Shown here: positions 38,001 through 50,300 of the stretch, piece after piece | Layout: every line of letters starts with the position of its first letter | How positions within the stretch are numbered: the stretch's first letter is position 1 | Origin: Centropus unirufus | Taxonomy: Eukaryota > Chordata > Aves > Cuculiformes > Centropidae | Direction of reading: 5' to 3' | Assembly: GCA_013397695.1 (NCBI GenBank) | Contig: VYZI01000124.1 | Location: 626,190-690,189, forward strand | DNA: 64,000 bases | The notes under the pieces: model-generated | Seen by the model: only the letters and a program-made list of their open reading frames with translations | Told to the model about the DNA's origin: nothing | The model's database searches: none | Made by a program: the position numbers and the translations under genes

Positions 38001-40080
38001 GGATTGTAGAAGTGCTTTTAGCTTGGGAAGATTATGTATAATTTTTGCATAATGCCTTTCTACCCAAACCAAGAGAATCCTAATAGCTGTTCCACATTAC
38101 ATGGCTCAAAGATCTAAGCAATTAGCCATTTTCTATGATTAAATGCCTATGGCTAAACTCTTGAAACTTCTACCAAGCACTTTCAGGCATAGTTTAAAAG
38201 ATTCTTCCAAACTGTTGATTGAGAAGAGTCACATGTTATATGTGGATATGAATGTTCTACTTAAAAGTGGTAGTGGTTTTCAAGCCAGTGTCTTGCATTG
38301 CACTTGGATGGATGACTCATTAATTTTGTTAGTTTGCGTAAATGAGACATTTTTCAGGAAAATACTGTTACTATTAGCTTGTAGAAAATATTGCTTTTCT
38401 GCAATCCTATTTCTTATTTAAGGCTGTGTTTAGGAATGTAGAATAACTAGAGGAGAGAAAAAGGGCAACCTGTTTTTTGAGCCATATGTGCACAAATACC
38501 TGTTCTCTAGAAAATGGTTGTAGGTTCTTCCAGACATCAGGCCTTTCTAGAGTACTCTCATCTAGAAACTCTACCAAGGCTCTGGAGAAGACTGGTATAT
38601 TTTTTATTGGATTGAATGATTTTCATAGGCTTTCTAAGCTGCCTTTTTGAGACATCTAAATTGTACTCACTGGGATATCAAACATTGATTATGGATACCT
38701 GATTTGCGTATGTGGATTCTACACTGTAATCTGAAATCCAAGTGGCACTGACTCGTATTTTAGGGAGTCTAATTCATTTCTGGATCTAAGTTAATGCATA
38801 TAGTAAGTACAAAATGGTCATAGCTTTAGAAAATCTTAACATGATATAAGGCAGCCATGTTGTCATCACTGACAATAACGGTCAATCAGTGTCCAGCTTT
38901 AAAATATCCATTTATTTTACTTTATGATATATAGGCTGACAGGTTAGAAAAGTAGTGCCTACCATGTTTGCAGAATCAATATCACTTAAATGTTCAAATG
39001 GCTGTTTAGAAGTAATGAAGTAGGGTGAGAATATTCACAAACTGTCAGAATTCACAGCTGCTTCTTTTATTGATAGTTGACATAAGCCTTGTACATAACT
39101 TTTGTCCTGAGCCAGCTTTACCACTTAAACTTCCCCTAATAGTTTCTTGAGAAATCAAGAGCTGCATTACAGGGGTATGGTTAATACAAGTGTACTCAGA
39201 CTTATGATGAGAGTGGTCCTCATTCCTACCTATTGTGCAGATGCTATATAATGCCAAAATCTCTGCACTTTCATGTAATTTATTTAGGAGTTGAATGCCT
39301 GCCCCATGTCGTCCTTGTGCACAGCAACAATGTGATGTTTATATTCCTACCTCTCTAAGACAGATATTATTCTTCTATTTGTTTCACTGTTTGTAGGACA
39401 ATTTCCTCTCCGTGCCATTGATTTGATTCATGTGCCAAGAGCTGGCACATCTTCCATTATGAATTTATGAGTCAGAAAAATAATTTGGCTTCTGATTACA
39501 TGATTAAACCTGACATCCTGTTACAAATGTGAGGTTTAGGCTGATGGTACCTTGTACTACCACTGTTGCAGTTGATCTTACTAGTCTAAAAGCAAATAAA
39601 TAAAGAATTCATTGTAAGAATGTATAAATCTTTAGTGTGAGAAAAATGCAAGAAACATTCTGCTCCAAATATTTGACAGTCACAGAGAGACACTCTGACA
39701 GAGAAGCAAAATGAACTAACAGTATAATCTGCCCCTCAGGACCTGGCAACACAAGAAATGAATGTCCTGACCTTATTGCAATGTTTCATGTCTGGAAAAT
39801 ATAAATGCTTTGTATTTCCTCCCAGCTATGCTGGAAGGGTTTATTCTGGGTAGATTCTGAGGGAGATGGGCGATAACAGTCCATCAATGAGATGGAAAAT
39901 GCATCACACCAGCAAACAAATGATGCTACGTATAACAATAGCCCATATGTTTCTACCTTCTTTAGTTTCAGATTTTAAAGTTCTTAGCATGGCCTCCTTT
40001 AAGCCTCAGAAAACTTTCCAAAGCTAATAAGTAAATTCAGGCCATTTTAGAAAAGAATAACTAGAATAAAAAAATGTTTA
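35058..40080. other. 5 kb of unique sequence without recognisable gene
   Basis: No transposon was recognised apart from a compound (CA)/A-rich simple repeat at 37240-37275. The minus-strand open frame 37623-38072 (149 codons) is the second longest in the window. It has no motif I recognise. Confidence 0.5.
37240..37275 (+). repeat. Compound (CA)5 / A-rich simple repeat
   Basis: Five CA units run into a purine-rich tract of A runs broken by single Gs. Simple sequence only. Confidence 0.85.
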
Positions 40081-40176
40081 TATGATTTATCCAAGGTCAT
40101 AGAGTTTATCAAAGCAGGAAGAGAACAAAAGTCACAGAATTCCAGAGCTTTGCTTTTACCACTGGTGCCTGCTTCC
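40081..40176 (-). mobile_element. MIR-like ancient SINE remnant, antisense
   Basis: 'tttatccaaggtcatagagt' followed by 'agcaggaagagaac', 'cagaattccagagctttgct' and 'tttaccactggtgcctgc' follows the complement of MIR from 'cttgcccaaggtcacacagc' through 'ccagagc' to 'cttaaccact'. The left half (the 'aaactgaggc' part) is not clear. The order of blocks is convincing, but the copy is strongly diverged. Confidence 0.45.
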
Positions 40177-42105
40177 TGTATTATTTGTTATCTGTTTCAT
40201 AAACTTGATTGGAAATGGTTTGAGGAACCACTGAAACCAACATTACATACTCTACAGAAATGTAGTCAAAATGTAATTTAGCATAGGAAGTCAGCTGGAA
40301 TGAGTCAGACCACAGTTCTAACTGAAGTTAATTATCTGGGATGTTCTTCTCTGTTAGCAATGATAGGTTTCACAGAAACCAGATGGAAACAGTGCAAAAA
40401 TAGACCTAGGAAGCTGGAGTCAAAGAATTCACAGTGGTCGCCACCTGATGGCGATGAAATTAACTGCTACCTGTTTGTGTAGGTCTGGTTGAACAGCCCA
40501 GCTGGGGCTGTGCTGATTGTGATAATGCAGTAGTACCAATGACGCTGCCCTAAAACTGCAGTTGGAACTTGTGGAGTTAGGTGCCCAAATGTAAGGCGAA
40601 AAATGATTCATAAAGGTTTGTAATCAAATAATTTGTAACTATAGCACAAAATGTTCTGTTATTCTAAAATAATTAGGTTTTTTATTTGTGTAGCCTAGAC
40701 ATGTACAAAGCTTGCACAGCAGAAGTATAACTGGGAGTTCCGTATTTTTTTTCATAAATAAACTATTTGAGGGCTTATATTCAAACTCTCTATGGTTTCC
40801 TGTGTAACTTTGCTGCATTGTCATCTGTAGTCAGGTGTTTTCCTGTGAAAATCGCAGCTTTATTTCATAGTAGTCAAACTCTTCATTTTGAAAGTGGCCT
40901 ATTTCTAAACCCCAAAAGCTATGAAGAACATGTAAACAGGTATTCTAAAAGTAATCAAATTAAAACATGATCAGTAAAGTTAAATCAATAAATTATTTTT
41001 TAAACCAAACAAAAATTAAAAATAAAAAGAATTAAAACCAGACAACATTCTAATTTTGGGTAGAAATTCTAGAAACTCACAAAATCCTAAGCTCAGAATG
41101 TGGTAATTTCTTCCAAGTGTTTATTTTATATTTCTAATGACTGCTGCTTTCTTTACAAAATGCAGCTGTGCTACTAAAATTGTATGAAAAAAGAAGACCT
41201 CTTTCCATTCTTTACCTTCTAAAAGTGACAGCAGTGTCCTAAATCATAATAGAAAAAAAGTTCTGTGATCCACTTCAAAATGTCTACCCCTCCCTCCATG
41301 TGAATCTGAAACTTTAGGATCTTCCATAAGCTTAATTTATTGACTAATAAAATGCACATTTGAGCCAGAAGGAAAATATACATAGTGGGAGTCCTTTGGC
41401 AATTGGTGCCTAAGTAAAAAGAATAGAGAGTTCTGGCTCTAAATCAAATGCAAATGCTAACTTTTAGAGTCAATGGATAAGACAATGTCTTCTCCTGGCT
41501 GGGAAAGTGCTGAATATATTTACAATGCTTCATATCTGTTTTCCTGCTGTATTGGCCTCTTCCTTGACATGTCATTTTTCTTTCTATCTCTGAAGCTTTC
41601 CCCTGAATGGCTTCCTTGTCGCTTTCTTATTTTTATTATAGCGGAGTTGGAGTCATGCAGAGCAATGGAGAGCCTGCTGAAGAATCTCCACAGGAAGCTT
41701 TGGAATTCCAACAGGGCTAGTATGTTTTAAAGAATGTGCTTAACACAAAGGTCAAAAACTATCTATTGTGTCATTTTCAATCAATTTGTTTAATCTGTGT
41801 CCCTTAAATTTGAGGTAACTCACTGATTCACCATTCATAAAAATGTGAGGCGGACAGAGAAAATAAGGCAGCTGAGGTGCCAGCTTCAGTGAGAGCACAT
41901 CACAGAATGGTGTACTTACTGATGCCAATGGGAGGCAAGAGCTGAATTCTATTGTTGCCATGGTAAACCTGCAAAGATTTCATTTCCAGATTTATGAAAA
42001 GTTTGCAGATGTAATTTAAATATCTTTGGGCAAAAATAGTGCCTGATCATCTGTGAGATTTTCTACTGCTTTCTTCAGTAACTTGTTCCCATGTCTATCT
42101 TTCTT
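40177..42105. other. Unique stretch, nothing recognised
   Basis: AT-rich sequence. Open frames at 41473-41730 (plus) and 41520-41711 (minus) overlap each other on opposite strands and resemble no family. Confidence 0.5.
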
Positions 42106-42130
42106 CCCCGCCCCTCACCCCACCCTCCCC
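42106..42130 (-). promoter_or_regulatory. Canonical G-quadruplex motif
   Basis: The minus strand carries five G runs of 4, 3, 4, 4 and 4 bases separated by loops of 1, 1, 3 and 1 bases. This exceeds the usual four-run definition and has very short loops, which favours a stable structure. The surrounding sequence is AT-rich, so the motif stands out. No gene or promoter is recognised beside it. Confidence 0.8.
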
Positions 42131-42237
42131 ATTTTACCACAATTACATGGCAGTTTACACGAAAACAGTATGATCTCCTGGCTAGCTTCTGAGATCGAAT
42201 ATCTGGATTCTTTGCTAGTATCCAAGATATTTCCTCT

Positions 42238-42325
42238 GGCTTGTAGTGGCATCCTGGCCAGGTCACTTTCTGCCTCTGCCTTATCTGTACAATGGAGATA
42301 GAAATATTCCCTGGGTATATCACAC
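42238..42325 (+). mobile_element. MIR-like ancient SINE remnant, sense
   Basis: 'ccaggtcactttctgcctct', 'gccttatctgtacaatggag' and 'atagaaatattccctggg' follow the MIR core: 'gggcaagtcacttaacctct', 'tgcctcagtttcctcatctg', 'taaaatggggataat'. The spacing is nearly collinear. This is the clearest of the three MIR-like pieces. Confidence 0.55.
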
Positions 42326-45300
42326 AACTATGACGCTTAGACCATTTTTCAGGAAACAACTTTCAGATCCTCAACAAAATGCAAAATATTCTTCTTGTAA
42401 GTGACCCTGTAATTTCTTCCATCATTACTAATGTCTCTGGAGAAACTGTAAATCAATAACTGAAAGGGAAAGGGTATGAGAAAAAGTTCTAGAAAAATAA
42501 ACATTAAAAAACAAAAGAAAAGAAGGAATAGCAGAATTCTCAAATGAATAAAGAATGCTTACTCAAATCGTTAATGAGAACTAGCTGGACATTCGTGGGT
42601 GTTTCACTAAGGGGTCAAGAAAAACATGAAAGGAGCAAAGACAAATTGGAATTGTAGAATACAAGGGCAATAAAACCGAATAAATCAGTCTTAAATGATC
42701 ATGTTTGTGATTCTCCAGAGAACATTGTTGCAAGAAACCCCAGTCTCATCTCTTCCTGCCCACCCACATTCCTTCTAATAAGATCAAGAGGACATAGAGA
42801 GCTCCATGGCCCGTTTGAGATAATTCAGCTGCCATAAGGAATGGGCCCATTTTTCACTCATTTAAAACCTTTCCTTGTCCTCCTTCCTTCATCCCCCTCC
42901 TCCCCACCAAAAAAACCCCAACGATATAGTGATGGAAGCATCTATCATGTAGTGACACGTCATGAGATCTGAAGATCTGAAGATTTTTCCTTTCCAGGTG
43001 CATAGGTCTGGAGTGAGCTCTGGGTCTCCAGATGCTGGGGGTCATCACCATAAAGGCAATGTGAGATCTACCATATGCTCTAAATCCTAGAGAAGTTCAC
43101 AGACATGCAGGGATCAACTATATATAACACTGAAAAGAGCCAAGATGCTGTTCCTCTCTAAGTTACTTTTTCATAGATATTAAGAAATTTGTATACAGTA
43201 ATTAATAAAACCAGATAATATTAGATGAAAAATCTTTGGGAACAATCAGGCTAACATGGTTCATTTCTCTGAAGCATAAGTTCATGCAAGCTATTTACTG
43301 AACTTTGACACAAAATATTTTGAACAGCCTTACTCGACTAGAAATTTTTCCTCATTATATTGATTGCCAGCAGATACAACTACTAATTTGCATACTATCA
43401 GCTGGTGGACCAAACAAAGACTGAGTGCATACAAGTCTAACTAACTTGAGAAAAATTGCTTCACAGAATCATAAAAAAACCTGCTTTAAAATAGTCATGG
43501 TTCCAATTTAATGTAAGACAAGAATGTGAGGGCAGTTTGAGACAGAGAGCAGAAAGTTTCTAGATTCATGTCTTTCTGGGTAGCACTTTGAAAAGTAATG
43601 TTGCTTTATGTCTAGTCTTTTTTTTTCAGTGTCTCTCCTTCTTTGAAATTTTGTGTTATAGAGACAAGAATTCTACGTTGCCGAAGTCCAGAAATGACTG
43701 GTGCTGTCTATTAAAAGTGAGAGTGAGAGATTTCTTCTAATTATAAATCATATATTACCTAGTCCACATTGCTCATATGGCTTTGGAAATGATTATTCCA
43801 TCCAGTTGCTTCTTTCACATACTCCTGATACATTGTTTTGCTTACTCATGCACAATATCTGGTTGGAGTTGGAACTGTAAGAACTGAAGAAATCCTGTTC
43901 TATTTGTATTATTACATGACCTCTAATCAGGTCTTCTTAGCTCCTTGTGTCTCATTTGATTTCAAATCAATTTTTACAAAAGACAAAATTGTTTGGGAAA
44001 ACCTTACCCCATCCACTAGAAGTCTGGATATTCCAGGGACAGTTCTTGTAGTGGTATGATCTGATAAATTATATTATTGTCTGTGATTTTCTGTGCTATT
44101 TATCTAAACTTAATGTAAACTTTTTAATTTGTGGAAATGACAGCTAAACAAATAGGAATAAAAAACAGCCAGAGTAATTAGATCAGGTTGTATCCAAGGT
44201 CAAAATCTATGGGAAACACTTCAAGCTCAAGTTTTGCAAAACAAATTTGACATTGAAAAGATGAATTCAAGGTTGAGAATAAAAGATGATTTATTCACCA
44301 GGCCAAGAGGAAGACAGAAAAATGTAGCAGCTGTGTGCCATACTTTCAATATTGTGAGAGAGCTGGAGGATAAAGTTAGCTTGAGAAAAGGGATTGTAGA
44401 AATCTTACCTACAATCAAGAAACAAATTTGCAAGCTGAAGTGGCTATGTAGTTATAGAGTAAAGAAAGACACGGATGTGGCTTTCTCATCAGATGGAAAA
44501 AATCAGACTGCTTGCCAATGTGAAATTTCTGTATCCCACATTGTTAGGTCAGATAGGAGTGAAATATGATGCTCAGGCTTGTTTTGCTGAGTTCTCCTCT
44601 CTGTATCAATATATACTGCAAAGACAACATGTCAAGGTCTCAGCACTGTCGTCTCTTTCATATAATTTCCAGATGTCCTTTCTGTTCTCTCCTAGATATA
44701 TTTTTTCTCACTTTATGCTTCTATTGCATTGCAAAAGTCCGTGTCACTTAGATCTCACTAGAAATACAGAATGTAGATGTTTTCAATTGCACCAGTCCAT
44801 GGAGTGATTTCCTGCCACCACCACTGTAGAACCTCTTCCTACCTCTTTGCTTATCAATTACACTCTAAATCACTTAGCAATGAAAAATGTGTAGCTACAG
44901 TCGGTGCTAATATTAATGACAATAAGAAAAATCTGTGCTACAGTCCAAAGAAAGAATTAATTTATACATCAGAAATAACTTACAAATTAGATGCACACAG
45001 AACTGGAGCTGAACTGCTCACTGAGCTTCAAAATTACACTTTTAACATTTAGCCTGTGGGGTATCCTTCTCCAAAGAAAGCAAACAATACTTTTTCTACT
45101 TGGTGAGATAGGCATTTAAGAGAATCTCTTTTTCTCTCCCTTCCTATCATGTAAAGACACATGACTTTCATTGCAGCATATTAATCTCTGAAGATTCAGA
45201 GGTTCAGAGCTTACCAGTACAAACTCAAGCTTCTCCTTTAAATTTTCTATTAATTCTATGGGTTAAAGTTGCCTTGAACAATTCATGATATTTCACTTTT

Positions 45301-47134
45301 TCATTCTGTTCAGAAATAGACTGAACATAACAGTATTTTCTTTCAGCTAAAACCAAAGCCAGAAAAAAGTAGATAAATGTCTCTGTGAAAACCATAAAAG
45401 TCATAGAGTTCAGTTGTGTGAGGTACTGGCTCTGATGGCTTCCTGTGAGATATAGCATTCTCCCAGAGTAGTTAGTGGGAACCAAAGAAATTAAAGAAAG
45501 TCAATTTGATTTTGAATTGCGACCGTTGCAAATTAAAGAAGGTAAAGGCCAGTTTAATTCATTCAAAGCCTTGTTATGGTCAAATTACTGAAAGCTATAG
45601 TTTTGAATGGAAGATAAAATTTCTGTGATGAATCCAAATAAATCTATGGAGAAAAAAATACTCTTTTCTCACATGAGCCTTACTTCTCAGCTGACATGAA
45701 AACACTAAATTTTATATATGAAAATTGCATGTAAGTAATTCTCCCAGTGATGAAAGGTACAGCATAATTTCCAAAGCTTCCTCTAACCTGTGTATATTTA
45801 AGTCAATAATTTTGTTTTGCAGCTACTAATGGGATTTTTTTCCTCTAGCATTATTTCTATAGTGCACATTGAGCTGTTGATTGACATTTAACAACTGTGT
45901 TTGGTCTTCCTTAGTATAGTTTTACATAATCACAAGGGATTTATTGGAATCAAAGTAAAAGGTATACAAAGCAATATTCCCATATCGGTCTAGAAAGATC
46001 ATCTGTACTATGACGTAAAGCTAAAGGAACCAGTTACCAAGAAAAGCAAATTTTAAAAATAAAAATTGAATAAATAACACTGTTACTAAGGAAACACAAC
46101 AAGGTGAACCCTAAAATTAAAGTTGAAACAAGAAGTGTCGATATCCATCAATTATCTGTTCCTGAATTATCTGAATTCAAGTTTGCACCTGACTAATGCT
46201 TGGAGGAAAAAAAATATTTGCCTGTGATGGTGGATTGAGGATTTGAGCAAAGTATGAAAATTGGTAAATCACTTCATTTATTTAGACATAATTTTTTGGA
46301 CAATATTTCTAGTGCCTAACAGGAGTTTAGCTTAACGTCCCAAAGCTCTGTTTGTAGCCTGTATTCAGCTCAATGCATTTCAATTTAATTTGCATCTTCT
46401 AAAACCTAAATTATGTAAACTATTTAACTAAAATCTGTAAAGACAAGAAAACTCAGATATGCTAGACTGATTAACTCGTATCCGAATGAGATATTCTCCA
46501 TACTTAACACAGTATGCTCAATCTATACCTGTTATTGAGAAACTGCTGGTCCTAATTGTGACTGTGTGCATTTGCATTTATATTTGCGATCCCTGATTAC
46601 TGATACACAAGTATGGTCTTTGATTGGGTAGTAGAAACTTGAGTTCAGGCTATTTTCATTGTCCTACAGTTAAAACCCCATGGAGGTTAAGAGACAAGAG
46701 TTCATAAGATTAATCACAAACTGTTTGGTTTTCCTTTTACATTGGGATCATGATTTTAAGCATCTTTTTATTATTATTATTGAACCTTTAGTTTTCAACT
46801 ATATCATTTCTCATCAGGTTGTTTGACTTCTTGCTATTTTCATTCTTTCTGTGCAAGTTGAAGCAAGCACATTTCAGCCACAACAGTATATTTTTTTTGC
46901 CAAACAATTCCACTGAGGCTGAAGTCATAGTCTCCAAGATTCCTCAATTATTCTTAAAGCATTTAGTTTATAACTATGTTATCAAGTAAGCTTAATAGCT
47001 GCAACGTTGCCAGCAAGATATAATACACTGATCTTATTCATCATGTTTGACAGAGATTTCTGATGTCATCTCTGAATTAGAAGGTTTTTTTTGTGAGTTC
47101 TGTCCTAGCTCTCTGTAAAGATGTTGCTTGCTTA
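42326..47134. other. 4.8 kb mostly unique sequence
   Basis: No gene was recognised. A short possible antisense CR1 tail lies at 43461-43507. Open frames at 44234-44807 overlap in several frames and look like noncoding DNA. Confidence 0.5.
43461..43507 (-). mobile_element. Possible CR1 3'-tail fragment
   Basis: 'tcacagaatcata' matches the complement of the CR1 terminal tail and is followed by weak similarity ('acctgctttaaaatagtcat', then 'ttccaa') to the adjacent 3' UTR. The match is short and could be chance. Confidence 0.33.
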
Positions 47135-47140
47135 CTAATC

Positions 47141-47380
47141 TGTAGTGTTTGCTCTTGGAAGATCACGCGATGTCACAGAAAGGTAGCTTGTAAACCCCTC
47201 CCTTGGTTGTATGCTCCTCCCCACTATTTGCATATGAGAGAGCATATAAGCAGGGGGGCATACGTGGGGTAGGCGGAGTCAGAGCATCCACATCATATGT
47301 GTCAGTGTGTCTGTTCCCCCAGCCCGGGTCGGCTGGTGGTTCGCCGTGAATACGCCAGCAGACCTAGAGATAATGCTACA
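47141..47380 (+). mobile_element. Young solo LTR of an ERVK-type endogenous retrovirus
   Basis: The 240-bp LTR has perfect terminal inverted repeats, TGTAG (47141-47145) and CTACA (47376-47380). It is flanked by a perfect 6-bp target duplication, CTAATC, at 47135-47140 and 47381-47386. It carries an octamer ATTTGCAT (47225-47232), a TATA box in GCATATAAG (47242-47250), and a GC-rich R/U5-like part with CCCGGG. Nine CpGs remain within 240 bp although the surroundings are nearly CpG-free, which suggests a recent insertion. No AATAAA is visible, so the polyadenylation signal is unclear. No gag, pol or env sequence adjoins it. Confidence 0.93.
47225..47250 (+). promoter_or_regulatory. Octamer and TATA box of the 240-bp LTR
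   Basis: ATTTGCAT, the octamer bound by POU-family factors, lies 10 bp upstream of CATATAAG. This spacing resembles compact cellular promoters that combine an octamer with a TATA box. Promoter activity is inferred. Confidence 0.55.
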
Positions 47381-47386
47381 CTAATC

Positions 47387-50300
47387 TATATGAGATTTCT
47401 TAAGAAATGCAAACAACAGTTCAGAATTATGGAATTATACCTGAGTGTGACTTGCAGCTGCATTTAAGAATAGTTAACAACTTAGAAAGCTTTTTATGTT
47501 CTTCCTAGAAATTATACTTTATTTGGACATTTTAAGTGGAGATGTAGATGTCTAGCATATGAAAGAAATGTAAGGGAAAGAATATAAATTATGGGATTTT
47601 TATTATTGACTACTATTGACAAAATAGGCATTTTGGGGGGTTTGCTACAGTTTGATACTCTCCTGCAAAAGTTATTCTAGGTAGCTTCAAGTGTAACATC
47701 AGACAAAGTGCATGTTAACAGTTTTCCAGATCTGTTTAAATAATTTAACATCACATTTAATATTTCATTTCAACAATTGTTTGTGCAGAAAGACTTTCAA
47801 TCACTTTGCATGCAAGTTTAAACCAGTCTTACAGTCTTAACATGATGTGTCACAGCAAATCTATTGCAGAAGCTGCACAGGTTCAAGGAAAAGTGAATTT
47901 ACCTTTTTTTTTTGCCGTTCCTGAAAGCTCCTTTTTAGTCCTTTATCTTTTCTAACACTTGTCTTTTCTCAGCTGAAATGCTTTTATGATCTATTTAATG
48001 CCCCTGATGTTTATCCCAAATGGAGTTGTCTGTGCAGTGCCAAGACTAAGAGGCTCAAAAAAATATATGCTGCCTTGTTTCCTCCGCACTCTCTTCAAAC
48101 TGAAACTGAACCCTGTGTCATCTTTTAGTGGAAAGTTTTTATTTTGAGTTTATTTTTCTTGCTCAATTGACCACAGTGCACTCAGCAGGTGATAAAACAC
48201 CTTTTAAAAGAAGCATATGAGGCTATTTCCACTGAACCCCAACACTATTAAATATTTATCGATACAATAGTGCACATTTCACTGAGAAATAAACATCAGA
48301 CTCTGCAAATTTAATAGTTTCCAGTAGAGGGAATAGAAAGGAAAAAAAAAAAGGAAAATAAAGGAGGAAACCTCCCAGAGATTTTGCAGTCTCAAGAACT
48401 GTTCTTAACAAATAAATAGTTCAAGTTGTGCCAAAACTGAATTGCCAAATGATTGACCACATCCTATAATGCACAAGGAAAATGCTGCTGTTGTTTTTAC
48501 AAGTGTGTTTCATTCAGCATTTGACTTCATTGTGTAAATATTATGGAGCTGACTTTTCAAAATTAACCTTTATTAGAGATTAGCCGCAGACAGCTTTGGG
48601 GAGGGAAGGAAGAAGAAAAATTAGGGAACAGAAGAGCCCCAGAAAATCTTAATCCCATGTTTCCTGAACTTAAACTGCTGAGATCTAAAAAAAAAAAGTT
48701 GTAGGAGGCTCAGAAAAAAAGAAACCTGTTTTAAAAATTGCTTACTCTTGCATCTGAAAAACAATGATTAGAAAGAATTATGCATATTTTCTGAGCTTGG
48801 ATGAAATTTCTAGGTTTATAGGCAGATGAATAATATGTTACTAGAACTCCACAGTTGTAGATAGTTTTTAGATTTATATTTCCAATCAGAACATTCAAAG
48901 AACATTTAACAGTTTTGAAAAGATTTAAAAATAAAAATAATTTAAATGGCTTAGCAACCACTTTGTGTCTAGGTGAAATTTCAGTTTCTAAGGCTCTTCA
49001 GTGCACTGAAAAATTCCTTGCAAGAATATAAGCAGAGGAGTTGCAAAGCTAGACATTTTGGTGATACTTTCCTATAGAAACCCTTGCACACAGAGTTAAA
49101 CATTGTAAGTATCTGAGATAGTGGCATAGCCTTTCCTAAATCTATGATCAGAAATTAGAGAGAAAAGTGGAAATAAAAAAATAAGAAACAAGAACAGAAA
49201 CAAAAATTATTCTGGGAGTTGGCATTAAACTTGGGCCAGAAATATTAAAACAGCATATTATGTTCCTAAAATCCAAGAGCTTTTAGATTTTTTTGTGTGT
49301 TCCGGATTCTCCCTGCTTTGGAAAGTGAGGGGTATTGAATAGCAATGAATTGTTGTAAATAACTCCTCTCTAGGCTTTTGGTCGCGCAGTCTGCTCTAGC
49401 TAGAATGGATTTACAAGGTATGAAGAAGATATGGACTGAATTTGTTTCCTTCTCTACTTCACTAATAGTAAATGTGGCCTGGTTTTGGTCATAGATCAGT
49501 CACAGATCACAACCATTCCCTTCTTTTCCTTTCTCTGATTCCAACAAGTCAGGGCTGAAACCTGAGCTATTGTATTTCTTTTTTTCTTAACAAAATGTGA
49601 ACATAACTTAGTAAAAGATATAGAGTGGGTTCGTTGCTCATTACAAAATAAAAATAGAAAGGAATTTGTCAGTGCATGTACTTTCCTTGTACATTACTGA
49701 TCCTTCCTTTTCCTTGAGCATCAGATACCTGGTATAAAGAAGAATAATTATAAGAATAAACTAATGACACTGCCTTATGTCATAGACTATATATGTCTTA
49801 ATTATTTAACACATGAAAACTGCTTAGAAAGCTCATTTAATAGAAGTGAAAGAGGTTACTGTTGGTAATTTCCTGTATATATGTTTCAAAATATATATAT
49901 ACAATTTGCCTGGCAACTGGGAAATCCTTTAAGCAACATAAAGACAATGAAATCATGTTTTATGCATATGAATATGTTATTCAGATGAATACATCTTAAG
50001 GCCACTGTCAGTATTCAGAATAAACCTAAAGGAGTGAAATTCTTTGTGGCAATAAAAATAGTTCCTTCGTTCTGAAAGCAATCACATTGTGTTGATTAAA
50101 AAACCATGCTGCTAATGTTATGCTCAACATAGGTTAACTATGTAAAATAGTTCAGATCCCTTCTGAAGACTTTTCCTGTATGAGGGTTATATTTTTGCTT
50201 GTTTTTCAGTTGCTTTGCGACTGACCAGTTTTTTAGTCCTGACTTTGCAAGGCAGAACTTCCATTTGTTTAACAATGTTCTTTGCAAATGTAGCGCTGGT

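Noticed and set aside
42961..42985. Repeated 'gatctgaa' units
   Set aside because: Only two full copies and a partial third. Too short to call a tandem repeat.
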